Origin: JAWXCM01 sp034408745
GTDB taxonomy: Bacteria; Acidobacteriota; Terriglobia; Bryobacterales; Bryobacteraceae
Direction of reading: 5' to 3'
Length of the DNA stretch: 12,817 bases
Assembly (NCBI GenBank): GCA_034408745.1
Contig: JAWXCM010000383.1
Coordinates: forward strand, 1-12,817
Shown: in pieces, positions 1-8,086 of the stretch
How positions within the stretch are numbered: the stretch's first letter is position 1
Layout: each line of letters begins with the position of its first letter
Notes under the pieces: model-generated
The model's database searches: none
What the model was told of the DNA's origin: nothing
The model's input: only the letters and a program-made list of their open reading frames with translations
Program-made: the position numbers and the translations under genes

Positions 1-2
1 CC

Positions 3-59
3 GGTTGCGTGCGCATCATGTTAGACTCTTGCACTCAAGGTGTGGTCCGCCTCCCATGA
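3..59 (+). other. Possible C-terminal tail of an upstream gene, cut by the window edge
   Basis: The third reading frame is open from the left edge to a TGA at 57-59. That TGA overlaps the ATG of the aminotransferase (56-58) in an ATGA arrangement, the same coupling seen at the next junction (1357-1360). The visible peptide, about 18 residues ending RLP, is too short to identify. The frame could be open by chance; the only support is the ATGA overlap and the tight packing of the operon that follows. If real, the operon extends further left and its promoter lies outside the window. Confidence 0.25.
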
Positions 60-1360
60 CGAAAGACGAAATCATCCTCGCGCAAAAAGAGCACCTGTTT
101 CCATCGGTGTTCCATTACTACAAGACACCGCTGGTAATTGACCGGGCAAAGGACCAGTATGTCTGGGACGCCGACGGGAATCAGTATCTGGATTTCTTCG
201 GCGGCATTGTGACCATCAGTGTTGGCCACTGCAATGAGACGGTCAACCAGAAGGTGCATGCGCAGATGGACAAGCTGCAGCATGTGTCGACTGTCTTTGT
301 CACGGAACCGCAGGTGGCACTGGCGAAGAAAGTCGCGTCGATGACGCCGGACGGTCAGCTGACTAAGTCGTTCTTCACCAACAGCGGCACGGAGGCGAAC
401 GAGACGGCGATTCTGGCGGCTCGATGTTACACGGGTGCGACTGAGATCATTGCGCTGCGGCATTCCTATCATGGCCGGTCGTCGATGGCGATGGCTTTGA
501 CCGCGCAGGCGACGTGGAGGCTGGGTCCGGTGACGCAGGCGGGCATCGTACACGCGCATAATGCGTACTGCTACCGCTGCCCGTTTGGACAGACGTATCC
601 GAGCTGCGAACTACAGTGCGCGCAGGATGTCGATGAGCTGATTCGCACTACCACGTCGGGCCGCATTGCGGGTTTTATCGCTGAGCCGATTCAGGGAGTC
701 GGTGGATTCATCACGCCGCCGAAGGAATATTTTCCGATCGTCGAGAAGATTATTCGAAATGCGGGCGGTGTGTTTATCAGCGATGAAGTGCAGACGGCGT
801 GGGGACGCACCGGCAACAAATGGTTCGGGATTGAGCAGTGGGGCGTGGTGCCCGACATTATCACCAGCGCCAAGGGTATGGCAAACGGAGCCCCGGTCGG
901 GCTGACCGTGGCGAAGGCCGCGGTGGCCGATGCTTTGAAAGGGGTCCAGATCTCGACATTTGGCGGGAATCCAGTGACTGCGACCGCTGCAAAAGCGGTG
1001 CTCGATTTTATTGACGAGAACAATCTTCGTGTGAATGCGGCGGAGTCGGGCGCGCATTTGAGGGCGGGGCTCGAGGCATTGCAGGAAAAGCACACGGTAA
1101 TCGGCGAAGTGCGGGGCATGGGTCTGATGCAGGCGATCGAACTGGTGGAGGACCGGACGTCGAAGAAACCGGCTGCCGCGGCGACGCTGGCTGTGATGGA
1201 AGCGGCGCGGGAGAATCGCATTCTGATCGGCAAGGGCGGTTTGTATGGGAACGTGCTGCGCATCACGCCTCCGCTGAACATATCGAAGTCGGATGTCGAT
1301 GAATTTCTGCGGCTCCTGGACCGGAGTCTCGGCAGTTTGGCTGGTCAGGCGAGTGCATGA
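56..1360 (+). CDS. Class III PLP-dependent aminotransferase, AGXT2-like (beta-alanine / beta-aminoisobutyrate type)
   Basis: A 434-residue fold-type I aminotransferase, probably moving the amino group of beta-alanine or beta-aminoisobutyrate to pyruvate or another oxo acid in the cytoplasm. Visible motifs are the PLP-phosphate loop NSGTEANE (109-116), HSYHGR (136-141), DEVQTAWGRTG with the pyridine-binding Asp243, and the Schiff-base lysine K273 in SAKGMANG. A Cys cluster (C172, C175, C184, C188) interrupts the middle of the chain. The ATG at 56 is chosen because MTKDEIILAQKEHLFPS resembles the usual start of related proteins; an upstream TTG at 5 would add 17 unlikely residues. The stop overlaps the transporter start (ATGA). 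The pathway context, followed by PreTA and ending in MMSDH, suggests the product is (methyl)malonate semialdehyde. Substrate assignment is inference; an alanine-glyoxylate or omega-amino-acid transaminase is the alternative. Confidence 0.88.
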   Translation: MTKDEIILAQKEHLFPSVFHYYKTPLVIDRAKDQYVWDADGNQYLDFFGGIVTISVGHCNETVNQKVHAQMDKLQHVSTVFVTEPQVALAKKVASMTPDGQLTKSFFTNSGTEANETAILAARCYTGATEIIALRHSYHGRSSMAMALTAQATWRLGPVTQAGIVHAHNAYCYRCPFGQTYPSCELQCAQDVDELIRTTTSGRIAGFIAEPIQGVGGFITPPKEYFPIVEKIIRNAGGVFISDEVQTAWGRTGNKWFGIEQWGVVPDIITSAKGMANGAPVGLTVAKAAVADALKGVQISTFGGNPVTATAAKAVLDFIDENNLRVNAAESGAHLRAGLEALQEKHTVIGEVRGMGLMQAIELVEDRTSKKPAAAATLAVMEAARENRILIGKGGLYGNVLRITPPLNISKSDVDEFLRLLDRSLGSLAGQASA

Positions 1361-2805
1361 TTTCGGGATACGATCCAGCGCTCTATAACGAGGATCTGGC
1401 TCCAGTTCGGCCGGAGCAGCGTACGTGGGGCGTTTATAGTTATCTGTCGCTGTGGGTCGGGATGAGCGTTTGTATTCCGACGTATATGCTGGCGAGCGGG
1501 CTGATTGCGGGTGGCATGAACTGGTGGCAGGCGGTGGGGACTATCCTGCTGGGCAACCTGATTGTGCTGGTTCCGATGCTGCTGAATGCGCATGCGGGGA
1601 CGAAGTATGGCATTCCGTTTCCGGTGCTGGCTCGCGCGTCTTTTGGGGTACGTGGAGCTAATGTTCCGGCGGTGCTGCGTGCCCTGGTTGCATGCGGGTG
1701 GTTCGGGATTCAGACCTGGATTGGTGGGCAGGCGATCCACTCCATGGCAATTATTTTATGGCCCGAACTGGCTGCATCCGGTTTGGCGATCTGGGTTTGT
1801 TTCTTTGCGTTCTGGGTGATGAATGTGGTGATTATCTGGCGCGGCCTTGAGGCAATTCGTTTCCTGGAGGCAGCGTCGGCCCCGTTCATGATCGCGGTCG
1901 GCCTGTTGTTGCTGTGGTGGATTACGCAGAAGGCCGGCGGGTTCGGGCCGGTGCTCAGCGCTCCTTCGCGATTTCAAACTACGGGCGAGTTCATGGCGTT
2001 CTTCGTGCCTTCGCTGACGGCGATGGTGGGCTTCTGGGCGACTGTCGCTCTGAATATTCCCGACTTTACGCGATATGCGAAAAGCCAGCGGGCTCAGGTT
2101 CTGGGTCAGGCTCTGGGACTGCCGACCACGATGACGCTTTATGCATTTATTGGTGTCGCCGCGACGTCCGCTTCGGTCGTGTTGTTCGGTGCTCCTATCT
2201 GGGATCCGGTGGTTTTGATCGGCCGGTTCAACCAGCCCGCGATCGCGTTTATCGCGCTGGTGACGATTCTGCTGGCTACGCTGACGACGAATGTCGCGGC
2301 GAATGTGGTGTCGCCCTCGATTGATTTCGCGAATCTGCGGCCGCAGCTCATCTCGCTCCGAACGGGCGGACTGATTACCGGCGTTCTGGGCGTGATGATG
2401 ATGCCGTGGAAGCTGTTGAGCGACTACGGATCGTACATTTTCGGCTGGCTGGTGGGGTATTCCGGGTTGCTTGGCCCTGTTGCCGGGATTATGATTGCCG
2501 ATTATTTTGTAATGCGGCAGCGGCACCTGGCCGTTGACGATTTATACCGCCGCGGGGGCGAGTATGAATACTCGAACGGAACGAATCCACGGGCTCTGAT
2601 GAGCCTGGTGGTGGGTGTGATTGCTGCGCTGACTGGGCTGGTGATCCCGAGTCTGCGATGGCTGTACGACTACGCATGGTTTGTGGGCTGTGGAGTGGCC
2701 GGGGTTGCTTATGTTGCCCTGATGCACAACACAAGAGGAGGTGGGCATGGGGACACAAAGGCCGGAAGGCGGACTGTCGGAACAACTGCCTCCGTTGAGC
2801 GGTAA
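1357..2805 (+). CDS. NCS1-family nucleobase:cation symporter (Mhp1-like), likely uracil/thymine uptake
   Basis: A 482-residue inner-membrane transporter of the nucleobase:cation symporter-1 family, with about twelve hydrophobic segments. The N-terminus carries the family phrase LYNEDLAPVRPEQRTW (9-24). Positions matching the known Mhp1 ligand contacts are present: W115 and Q119 in GWFGIQTW (TM3), W227 in GFWATVALNIPDFTR (TM6), and N312/N316 in TTNVAAN (TM8 region). It starts at an ATGA overlap with the aminotransferase, with a weak AGGCGAG just upstream. Its polar tail (about 460-482) is encoded within the first 59 nt of preT. Neighbouring preTA and dihydropyrimidinase make uracil, thymine or a dihydropyrimidine the likeliest cargo. 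Because the family also includes hydantoin and allantoin carriers, the exact ligand is not fixed by sequence. Confidence 0.92.
   Translation: MISGYDPALYNEDLAPVRPEQRTWGVYSYLSLWVGMSVCIPTYMLASGLIAGGMNWWQAVGTILLGNLIVLVPMLLNAHAGTKYGIPFPVLARASFGVRGANVPAVLRALVACGWFGIQTWIGGQAIHSMAIILWPELAASGLAIWVCFFAFWVMNVVIIWRGLEAIRFLEAASAPFMIAVGLLLLWWITQKAGGFGPVLSAPSRFQTTGEFMAFFVPSLTAMVGFWATVALNIPDFTRYAKSQRAQVLGQALGLPTTMTLYAFIGVAATSASVVLFGAPIWDPVVLIGRFNQPAIAFIALVTILLATLTTNVAANVVSPSIDFANLRPQLISLRTGGLITGVLGVMMMPWKLLSDYGSYIFGWLVGYSGLLGPVAGIMIADYFVMRQRHLAVDDLYRRGGEYEYSNGTNPRALMSLVVGVIAALTGLVIPSLRWLYDYAWFVGCGVAGVAYVALMHNTRGGGHGDTKAGRRTVGTTASVER
2735..2741 (+). promoter_or_regulatory. Strong Shine-Dalgarno of preT (GAGGAGG)
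   Basis: GAGGAGG sits five bases before ATG 2747, inside the coding sequence of the transporter. It decides the preT start: a GTG at 2741 lies within the ribosome-binding site itself and is unlikely to be used. It is the strongest ribosome-binding site seen in the operon, so preT may be translated independently of its overlapping neighbour. Confidence 0.8.
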
Positions 2806-4063
2806 TGAAGCACTGGTGGAAGCGAACCGGTGCCTGTATTGCTATGATGCGCCATGCACGCACGCCTGTCCCACGCACATCGATATTCCGCGGTTCATTA
2901 AGAAGATCGCCACCGGGAATCTGACCGGATCGGCGCGCACGATTCTTGAGGCGAATATTTTGGGCGCTACGTGTGCCCGGGTTTGTCCTGTGCAGGAATT
3001 GTGCGAGGGTGCCTGCGTGCTCGGCAAAGAGCATAAGCCGATCACTATCGGACGGCTGCAGCGGTATTCGACCGACTACGTGAGCGACCGCGGTGTGGAT
3101 CTGTTTCACGCGGGCGCACCGAATGACCTGAAGGTCGCGGTTGTGGGCGCTGGTCCCGCGGGGCTGTCGTGTGCGGGATATCTGGCACGGCTGGGCTACA
3201 GCGTGACGCTGTTTGAGAAGCGATCTCTGGGCGGTGGGCTGTCGACCTATGGCATCATCGTGCTGCGTGAGCCGGTGGAGACCGCGCTGGCTGAGGTGGA
3301 AATGGTGCGCCGGCTTGGTGTGCAGATCGAGACCGGAGTGGAGCTCGGCGGCAATCTTGCGTGGGCGGATGTGCAGAGCAGGTTCGATGCGGTGTTTCTC
3401 AGCGTGGGTCTGGGGGCCACTGCTTCGCTCGGCGTAGCGGGCGAAGAGCATGTGATGGATGGCCTTGCTTATATCGAGCAGAGCAAGCTGGAACCCGATC
3501 GCGTGGCGGTTGGCCGTAACGTTCTGGTGATTGGGGCAGGCAACACGGCGGTGGATTGCGCGACGATCGCACGAAGGCTGGGGGCCGGGAGCGTGACGAT
3601 TGTCTATCGTCGCGGCGAGCGGGAGATGACGGCGTATCCGCACGAGTACGAATTCATCAAGCTGGAAGGTTGCGAGTTTCGATTCCTGACGCGGCCGGTT
3701 CGCGTGGTGTCGGACGTGGGTGGCGTGACGGGGCTGGAGTGCGTGCGCGTCGCGCTGGGTGCGCCCGACGCTTCGGGGCGGCCGGAGCCGATCGATGTAC
3801 CGGGCTCAGGGTTTGTCCTTCCCGCGGATCAGATTATTAAAGCCATCGGGCAGAATAAGCCGAGCCTTGCTTCACTGCTGGGACTGACAACGGCGCGCGG
3901 GTACATTCAGGTAAATGCGGATCTTGAGACGAGCCTGTCTGGTGTTTATGCGGGTGGCGACTGCGTGCGCGCGTGGGGCGCGGCGTCGACGGTAATGGCG
4001 GTGCAGGACGGGAAACTGGCGGCGTCGGCGATTCACAGGAAGCTGAGTCACACAAATGGCTGA
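2747..4063 (+). CDS. preT: Dihydropyrimidine dehydrogenase (NAD+) flavoprotein subunit PreT
   Basis: A 438-residue GltD-like FAD/NAD-binding iron-sulfur protein. It takes electrons from NADH and passes them through Fe-S clusters to PreA, which reduces uracil or thymine. The N-terminal part has two Cys clusters: C29-x2-C32-x4-C37-x3-C41 and C76-x3-C80-x5-C86-x3-C90. A Rossmann motif GAGPAG (134-139) binds FAD, a second one GAGNTA (263-268) binds NAD(P), and YAGGDCV (401-407) is the C-terminal FAD contact. This corresponds to the N-terminal half of eukaryotic dihydropyrimidine dehydrogenase. It overlaps the transporter by 59 nt and preA by 8 nt, consistent with stoichiometric synthesis of a PreTA complex. 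A stand-alone glutamate-synthase small subunit is the alternative, but the following preA makes PreT far more likely. Confidence 0.93.
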   Translation: MGTQRPEGGLSEQLPPLSGNEALVEANRCLYCYDAPCTHACPTHIDIPRFIKKIATGNLTGSARTILEANILGATCARVCPVQELCEGACVLGKEHKPITIGRLQRYSTDYVSDRGVDLFHAGAPNDLKVAVVGAGPAGLSCAGYLARLGYSVTLFEKRSLGGGLSTYGIIVLREPVETALAEVEMVRRLGVQIETGVELGGNLAWADVQSRFDAVFLSVGLGATASLGVAGEEHVMDGLAYIEQSKLEPDRVAVGRNVLVIGAGNTAVDCATIARRLGAGSVTIVYRRGEREMTAYPHEYEFIKLEGCEFRFLTRPVRVVSDVGGVTGLECVRVALGAPDASGRPEPIDVPGSGFVLPADQIIKAIGQNKPSLASLLGLTTARGYIQVNADLETSLSGVYAGGDCVRAWGAASTVMAVQDGKLAASAIHRKLSHTNG

Positions 4064-5441
4064 TTTACGAGTTAATTTCGCAGGAATTCAATCTCCGAAT
4101 CCGTTCTGGCTGGCATCGGCGCCTCCCACGAATTCCGGTGCGCAAATCCACCGTGCGTTCGAGGCCGGCTGGGGTGGTGCGGTTTGGAAGACGATTGGGC
4201 CGCCGGTGCTCAACGTATCGAACCGCTATGGCGCATGGCATCAGGGGAACCTGAAGATGCTGGGGATTAACAACGTGGAGCTGATTTCGGATCGTCCGCT
4301 GGAGGTGAACCTGCGTGAGATCGCGGAGGTGAAGCGCGCGTGGCCGGACCGGGCTGTGATTGTATCGGCGATGGTGGAGTCGAGGCGCGAGGCGTGGCAC
4401 GACATCATCCGGCGTATCGAGGACGCAGGCGCGGATGGTATCGAATTGAACTATGGTTGCCCGCATGGAATGAGCGAGCGCGGTATGGGTGCGGCGGTCG
4501 GACAGGTGCCGGAGTACTGCGAGCGGATCACATCGTGGGTGATGGAGGTGGCGCGCGTTCCGGTGATCGTGAAACTGACGCCGAATGTTACCAGCATTGT
4601 TCCTCCGGCGCGCGCCGCGGTGGCGGCGGGTGCGAACGCCCTGTCGCTTATTAACACCGTCAATTCAATCATCGGTGTCGATCTGGATTCGCTGGAAATT
4701 ACGCCGAGTATCGCAGGAAAAGGCGGGCACGGCGGCTATGCGGGTCCCGCGGTGAAGCCGATTGCGCTGAATATGCTGGCGGCGCTGGGTGTCGATGAGG
4801 TGGTGTTGCGGTCAGGGTTGCCGATCTCCGGTATGGGCGGCGTGTCGACGTGGCGGGACGCGGCTGAGTTCCTTCTGCTGGGCGCGCGGACGGTGCAGGT
4901 GTGTACGTCGGTGATGCACTATGGCTTCCGCATCGTGGAGGACCTGTGTGACGGGCTGTCGAACTGGATGGACGAGAAGGGATTCGCAACGATCAATGAC
5001 GTGGTGGGGCGCAGTCTGCATCGTATCTCCGACTTCGGGAATTTCGATCTTTCCTTTCGTGCCGTGGCAAGGATTAATGAGGAGAAGTGCATCCGGTGCG
5101 ACCTCTGCTATGTCGCCTGTAATGACACCGCGCATCAGTGTATTGATCTTGTGAGTGGTTCGGGCGTAGTGGTGCAGCCGTACTCGTACGCCGTGACTTC
5201 GAACGGGCGCGCCGAGGCTGTCGGGACGCGTCCGCAGCCGGTGGTTCGTGAGGTGGACTGTGTGGGATGCAGACTGTGTTTCAATGTCTGCCCGGTTGAA
5301 GCATGCATTGAGATGGTGACGCTGCCACCAGAGCGGGAGTCGGTGACATGGGCGGAGATTGCGAGCGCGCAGCCTGAGGTGACCGAGGACTGGGAAGCGA
5401 TGGAGAACTATCGCGAGCAGAAGGGAATTCACATTCATTAG
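4056..5441 (+). CDS. preA: Dihydropyrimidine dehydrogenase (NAD+) catalytic subunit PreA
   Basis: A 461-residue FMN and iron-sulfur subunit that reduces uracil/thymine to the 5,6-dihydro form. Residues about 1-330 form a dihydroorotate-dehydrogenase-like TIM barrel (GIQSPNPFWLASAPPTNSG at 10-28). The catalytic cysteine is C135 in LNYGCPHGM, with N132 and H137 nearby and the substrate-binding pair N200-T201 in LINTVNS. The C-terminal ferredoxin domain carries two cluster motifs: C345-x2-C348-x2-C351-x3-C355 and C402-x2-C405-x2-C408-x3-C412. One oddity: from memory the mammalian enzyme has Ser directly before the catalytic Cys, and here it is Gly134. ATG 4056 overlaps the preT stop by 8 nt, with AGGAAG about 13 nt upstream, so translation is probably coupled. 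Confidence 0.94.
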   Translation: MADLRVNFAGIQSPNPFWLASAPPTNSGAQIHRAFEAGWGGAVWKTIGPPVLNVSNRYGAWHQGNLKMLGINNVELISDRPLEVNLREIAEVKRAWPDRAVIVSAMVESRREAWHDIIRRIEDAGADGIELNYGCPHGMSERGMGAAVGQVPEYCERITSWVMEVARVPVIVKLTPNVTSIVPPARAAVAAGANALSLINTVNSIIGVDLDSLEITPSIAGKGGHGGYAGPAVKPIALNMLAALGVDEVVLRSGLPISGMGGVSTWRDAAEFLLLGARTVQVCTSVMHYGFRIVEDLCDGLSNWMDEKGFATINDVVGRSLHRISDFGNFDLSFRAVARINEEKCIRCDLCYVACNDTAHQCIDLVSGSGVVVQPYSYAVTSNGRAEAVGTRPQPVVREVDCVGCRLCFNVCPVEACIEMVTLPPERESVTWAEIASAQPEVTEDWEAMENYREQKGIHIH

Positions 5442-5465
5442 CTGAGGGCGCAGAGCGCAAAAACC

Positions 5466-6845
5466 ATGTCACTCCTGATTCGAAACGGCGAGATTGTTAC
5501 CGCGGATTCCCGATATATCGCTGATATCTACGTGGAGGATGAGACGGTCACGCGCATCGGCACCGCGCTGGATGCTCCGCCGGATGCGGTGGTGGTGGAT
5601 GCGTCGGGCAAGCTTGTGTTTCCGGGCTTCATCGATCCGCACGTGCATGTCTATTTGCCTTTCATGGCCACGTTTGCGAAGGACACGCATGAGACTGCCA
5701 GTGTCGCGGCGCTGGTGGGCGGCACCACGACCTACATCGAGATGTGCTGCCCGAATCGAACCGACGATGCGCTGGAAGGCTATCACCTGTGGAAGTCGAA
5801 GGCTGAGGGCAGCAGCGCCTGCGATTACACGTTCCACATGTCGGTGACGAAGTTCGATGAAGGGACCGAAAGCCAGCTTCGCGAGATTGTGAGCGATGGC
5901 ATCAGCTCCTTCAAGATCTTCCTTGCGTATAAGAATTTCTTCGGCGTGGATGATGCCGAGATGTACCAGACGCTGGTGCTGGCGAAGAAGCTGGGCGTGA
6001 TCACGACTGCTCATTGTGAGAACGCGGAGTTGGTGTCGAGGCTGCAGCAGGCGTTACTGGCCGAAGGTCGGACGGGTGCGGAGTGGCATGAGCCGAGCCG
6101 GCCTGAGTCCGTAGAGGCTGAGGGAACGGCGCGGTTCGCGACGTTTCTTGAAAACACGGGCGCAACCGGCTACGTGGTGCATTTGTCATGCGAACCGGCG
6201 CTGCGACGTGCGATGGCTGCGAAGTCGCGCGGGGTTCCGATTTATGTGGAGACGGTGCTGCCGCATTTCCTGCTCGACAAGACGTACGCGGAGCGGCCTG
6301 GGGTGGAAGGGCTGCAGTATGTGATGTCGCCGCCGCTGCGCGACCGACGCAATCAGCAGGTGCTGTGGAGCGCGCTGGAACAGGGCTTCATCGATACAGT
6401 GGGCACGGATCACTGCCCGTTTGACAAGTCGCAGAAGCTGATGGGTAAGGACTCATTCACACAAATTCCGAACGGCATTCCGGGTATCGAAGAGCGGGTC
6501 GATTTGCTTTACACGTATGGCGTGAAGGCGGGTCGATTGTCGCTGCATCGATTTGTCGAAGCGGCGAGTACACGGGCTGCAAAGCTGTTCGGACTGTTTC
6601 CGCGGAAGGGGACGATTGCGGTGGGCAGCGATGCCGATCTGGTGGTGTTCGACCCGAACTACCGCGGTACGCTGTCGGCGCGGACACAGCACGTGAACAA
6701 CGACTACAACGGGTTTGAAGGCGTATCGATTGAGGGCCGTCCGTCTGTAGTGACGGTTCGCGGTAAAGTGCAGGTGCGGGACGGCCAGTTTGTTGGAGAG
6801 CGCGGGCGCGGTAAGTTGCTGCGCAGGGAACCGGTGCATTTTTAG
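5466..6845 (+). CDS. hydA: Dihydropyrimidinase / D-hydantoinase
   Basis: A 459-residue cytoplasmic amidohydrolase-superfamily enzyme that opens dihydrouracil or dihydrothymine to the N-carbamoyl-beta-amino acid. The two-metal site is complete: H59 and H61 (DPHVH), the carboxylated lysine K150 (SSFK), H183 (TAHCEN), H239 (VVHLSC) and D315 (GTDHCPF). Y155 in the LAYK segment fits the conserved substrate-positioning Tyr. As I recall them, K150, Y155, H183, H239 and D315 carry the same numbers as in the Geobacillus D-hydantoinase, so the core is almost gap-free against it. It starts 24 nt after preA behind a weak GAGGGC, and its TAG stop directly abuts the next ATG. Since preTA precede it, dihydropyrimidine is the likely natural substrate; 5-substituted hydantoins are the usual side activity. 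Confidence 0.93.
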   Translation: MSLLIRNGEIVTADSRYIADIYVEDETVTRIGTALDAPPDAVVVDASGKLVFPGFIDPHVHVYLPFMATFAKDTHETASVAALVGGTTTYIEMCCPNRTDDALEGYHLWKSKAEGSSACDYTFHMSVTKFDEGTESQLREIVSDGISSFKIFLAYKNFFGVDDAEMYQTLVLAKKLGVITTAHCENAELVSRLQQALLAEGRTGAEWHEPSRPESVEAEGTARFATFLENTGATGYVVHLSCEPALRRAMAAKSRGVPIYVETVLPHFLLDKTYAERPGVEGLQYVMSPPLRDRRNQQVLWSALEQGFIDTVGTDHCPFDKSQKLMGKDSFTQIPNGIPGIEERVDLLYTYGVKAGRLSLHRFVEAASTRAAKLFGLFPRKGTIAVGSDADLVVFDPNYRGTLSARTQHVNNDYNGFEGVSIEGRPSVVTVRGKVQVRDGQFVGERGRGKLLRREPVHF

Positions 6846-8084
6846 ATGAGCCTTGATCCGAAGAGAACTGTCGCTGAACTGAAGGAGCTCCGCGCGTTGA
6901 CCGCGGATGAGAACGGCGCGCAGCGTGTGGCGTGGACCGATACCTGGCTGAAGGCTCGCGAGTGGTTCGCGTCTAAGCTCACGGGGCTGCCGGTTGAGCA
7001 GCACTACGATGCCGCGGGCAATAACTGGATCACGCTGCGGGGCGAATCGGAACAGGCTCTGCTGCTGGGTGGGCATCTGGATTCGGTGCCCAACGGGGGC
7101 TGGCTGGATGGGGCGCTCGACGTGATGGCGGGGCTGGAAGTCTTGCGGCGTTTTGCGACTCAGTATAACGGCTGGCCCCCGGTGACGATACGCCTGGTGG
7201 ACTGGGCCGATGAGGAAGGCGCGCGCTTCGGGAGAAGCCTGCTGGGGTCGTCGGCGTTCGCGGGCACGCACTCGATTGACGCGGACCGGGGTCGCACGGA
7301 TCGGGATGGGATCCGGCTGGAGGACGCGGTTCGCCGCTGCGGATTCGAGTTCGACAAGTTCCCTGAGGCTGCGAAGGAACGGGCGAATGCGGCGGCCTAC
7401 CTGGAGCTTCACATCGAGCAGGGACCGGTGCTGGAGCGCATGGGACTGCCGCTGGGCGTTGTCACAGGGACCAAGGGTGTGGAGCGTCATGCGGTGACGT
7501 TTTACGGGCAGGAGGCGCATTCCGGATCGACTCCGATGGACGTGCGTCGCGACGCACTGGCGGCTGCCGCGAAACTGGCGCTGGGGATTCGGCCAATCGC
7601 GATGGGGCACCCCGATGCCGTGTGCACGATGGGGTCCGTGAAGACGTTTCCTGGCATTGTGACGGCCGTGGTTGGCCGTTGCGAGGCGACGCTGGACCAA
7701 CGCGATCTTGACGCGAGCGTGCTGGCACAGATGTATCGCGAGGCTCGGGAAGCGAGCGAACTGTTTGCCGATCAGGAGGGATGCACGGTGGAGTGGTCGC
7801 GCATCTGGAATATCGAACCCGTGCCGTTTCATCCAGACCTGATTCAGATGTGCGAGGATGCGGTTCAGGAGACCGCGGGCACGGCTCACAGGCTGCCGTC
7901 GGGGCCGCTGCACGATGCGGCGGAGGTGGCGCGGGCGGGGATTCCGAGCGTGATGATGTTTGTGCAGTCACTGCGCGGAATTAGTCATAACAAGATTGAA
8001 GACACGGACGAGACGCACCTGGAATTAGCGGTGCTCGCAATGGACAGGCTGGCGGACAAGACCGTGGAATGGATGAAGAGGTAA
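6846..8084 (+). CDS. M20-family Zn-dependent amidohydrolase, likely beta-ureidopropionase (N-carbamoyl-beta-alanine amidohydrolase)
   Basis: A 412-residue enzyme of the M20 / N-carbamoyl-L-amino-acid hydrolase (HyuC, AllC, bacterial beta-alanine synthase) family. It probably releases CO2 and ammonia from N-carbamoyl-beta-alanine or N-carbamoyl-beta-aminoisobutyrate. The metal ligands are visible: H77 (GGHLDSVPNGG), D88 (WLDGALDV), the DEEG pair E123/E124 (catalytic and metal-binding), H189 (LELHIEQGPVLE) and H381 (SLRGISHNKIEDT). The dimerisation (lid) domain spans roughly 205-325 and contains AHSGSTPMD (224-232). Start ATG 6846 directly follows the TAG of the dihydropyrimidinase with no close ribosome-binding site, so coupling is likely. 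Sequence alone does not separate beta-ureidopropionase from L-carbamoylase or allantoate amidohydrolase; the operon favours the first. Confidence 0.9.
   Translation: MSLDPKRTVAELKELRALTADENGAQRVAWTDTWLKAREWFASKLTGLPVEQHYDAAGNNWITLRGESEQALLLGGHLDSVPNGGWLDGALDVMAGLEVLRRFATQYNGWPPVTIRLVDWADEEGARFGRSLLGSSAFAGTHSIDADRGRTDRDGIRLEDAVRRCGFEFDKFPEAAKERANAAAYLELHIEQGPVLERMGLPLGVVTGTKGVERHAVTFYGQEAHSGSTPMDVRRDALAAAAKLALGIRPIAMGHPDAVCTMGSVKTFPGIVTAVVGRCEATLDQRDLDASVLAQMYREAREASELFADQEGCTVEWSRIWNIEPVPFHPDLIQMCEDAVQETAGTAHRLPSGPLHDAAEVARAGIPSVMMFVQSLRGISHNKIEDTDETHLELAVLAMDRLADKTVEWMKR
8076..8081 (+). promoter_or_regulatory. Shine-Dalgarno of mmsA (AAGAGG)
   Basis: AAGAGG overlaps the last codons of the preceding hydrolase gene and ends five bases before ATG 8087. 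This favours that start over the in-frame ATG at 8069, which has no well-placed ribosome-binding site and would add six residues. Confidence 0.65.
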
Positions 8085-8086
8085 CT

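Noticed and set aside
2741..2743. GTG as the preT start
   Set aside because: It overlaps the Shine-Dalgarno GAGGAGG, which is correctly spaced for ATG 2747.
6453..7913. Long open frame on the - strand opposite dihydropyrimidinase and the M20 hydrolase
   Set aside because: Composition is typical of an antisense frame in GC-rich DNA, with no motif. The + strand genes there have full catalytic sets.
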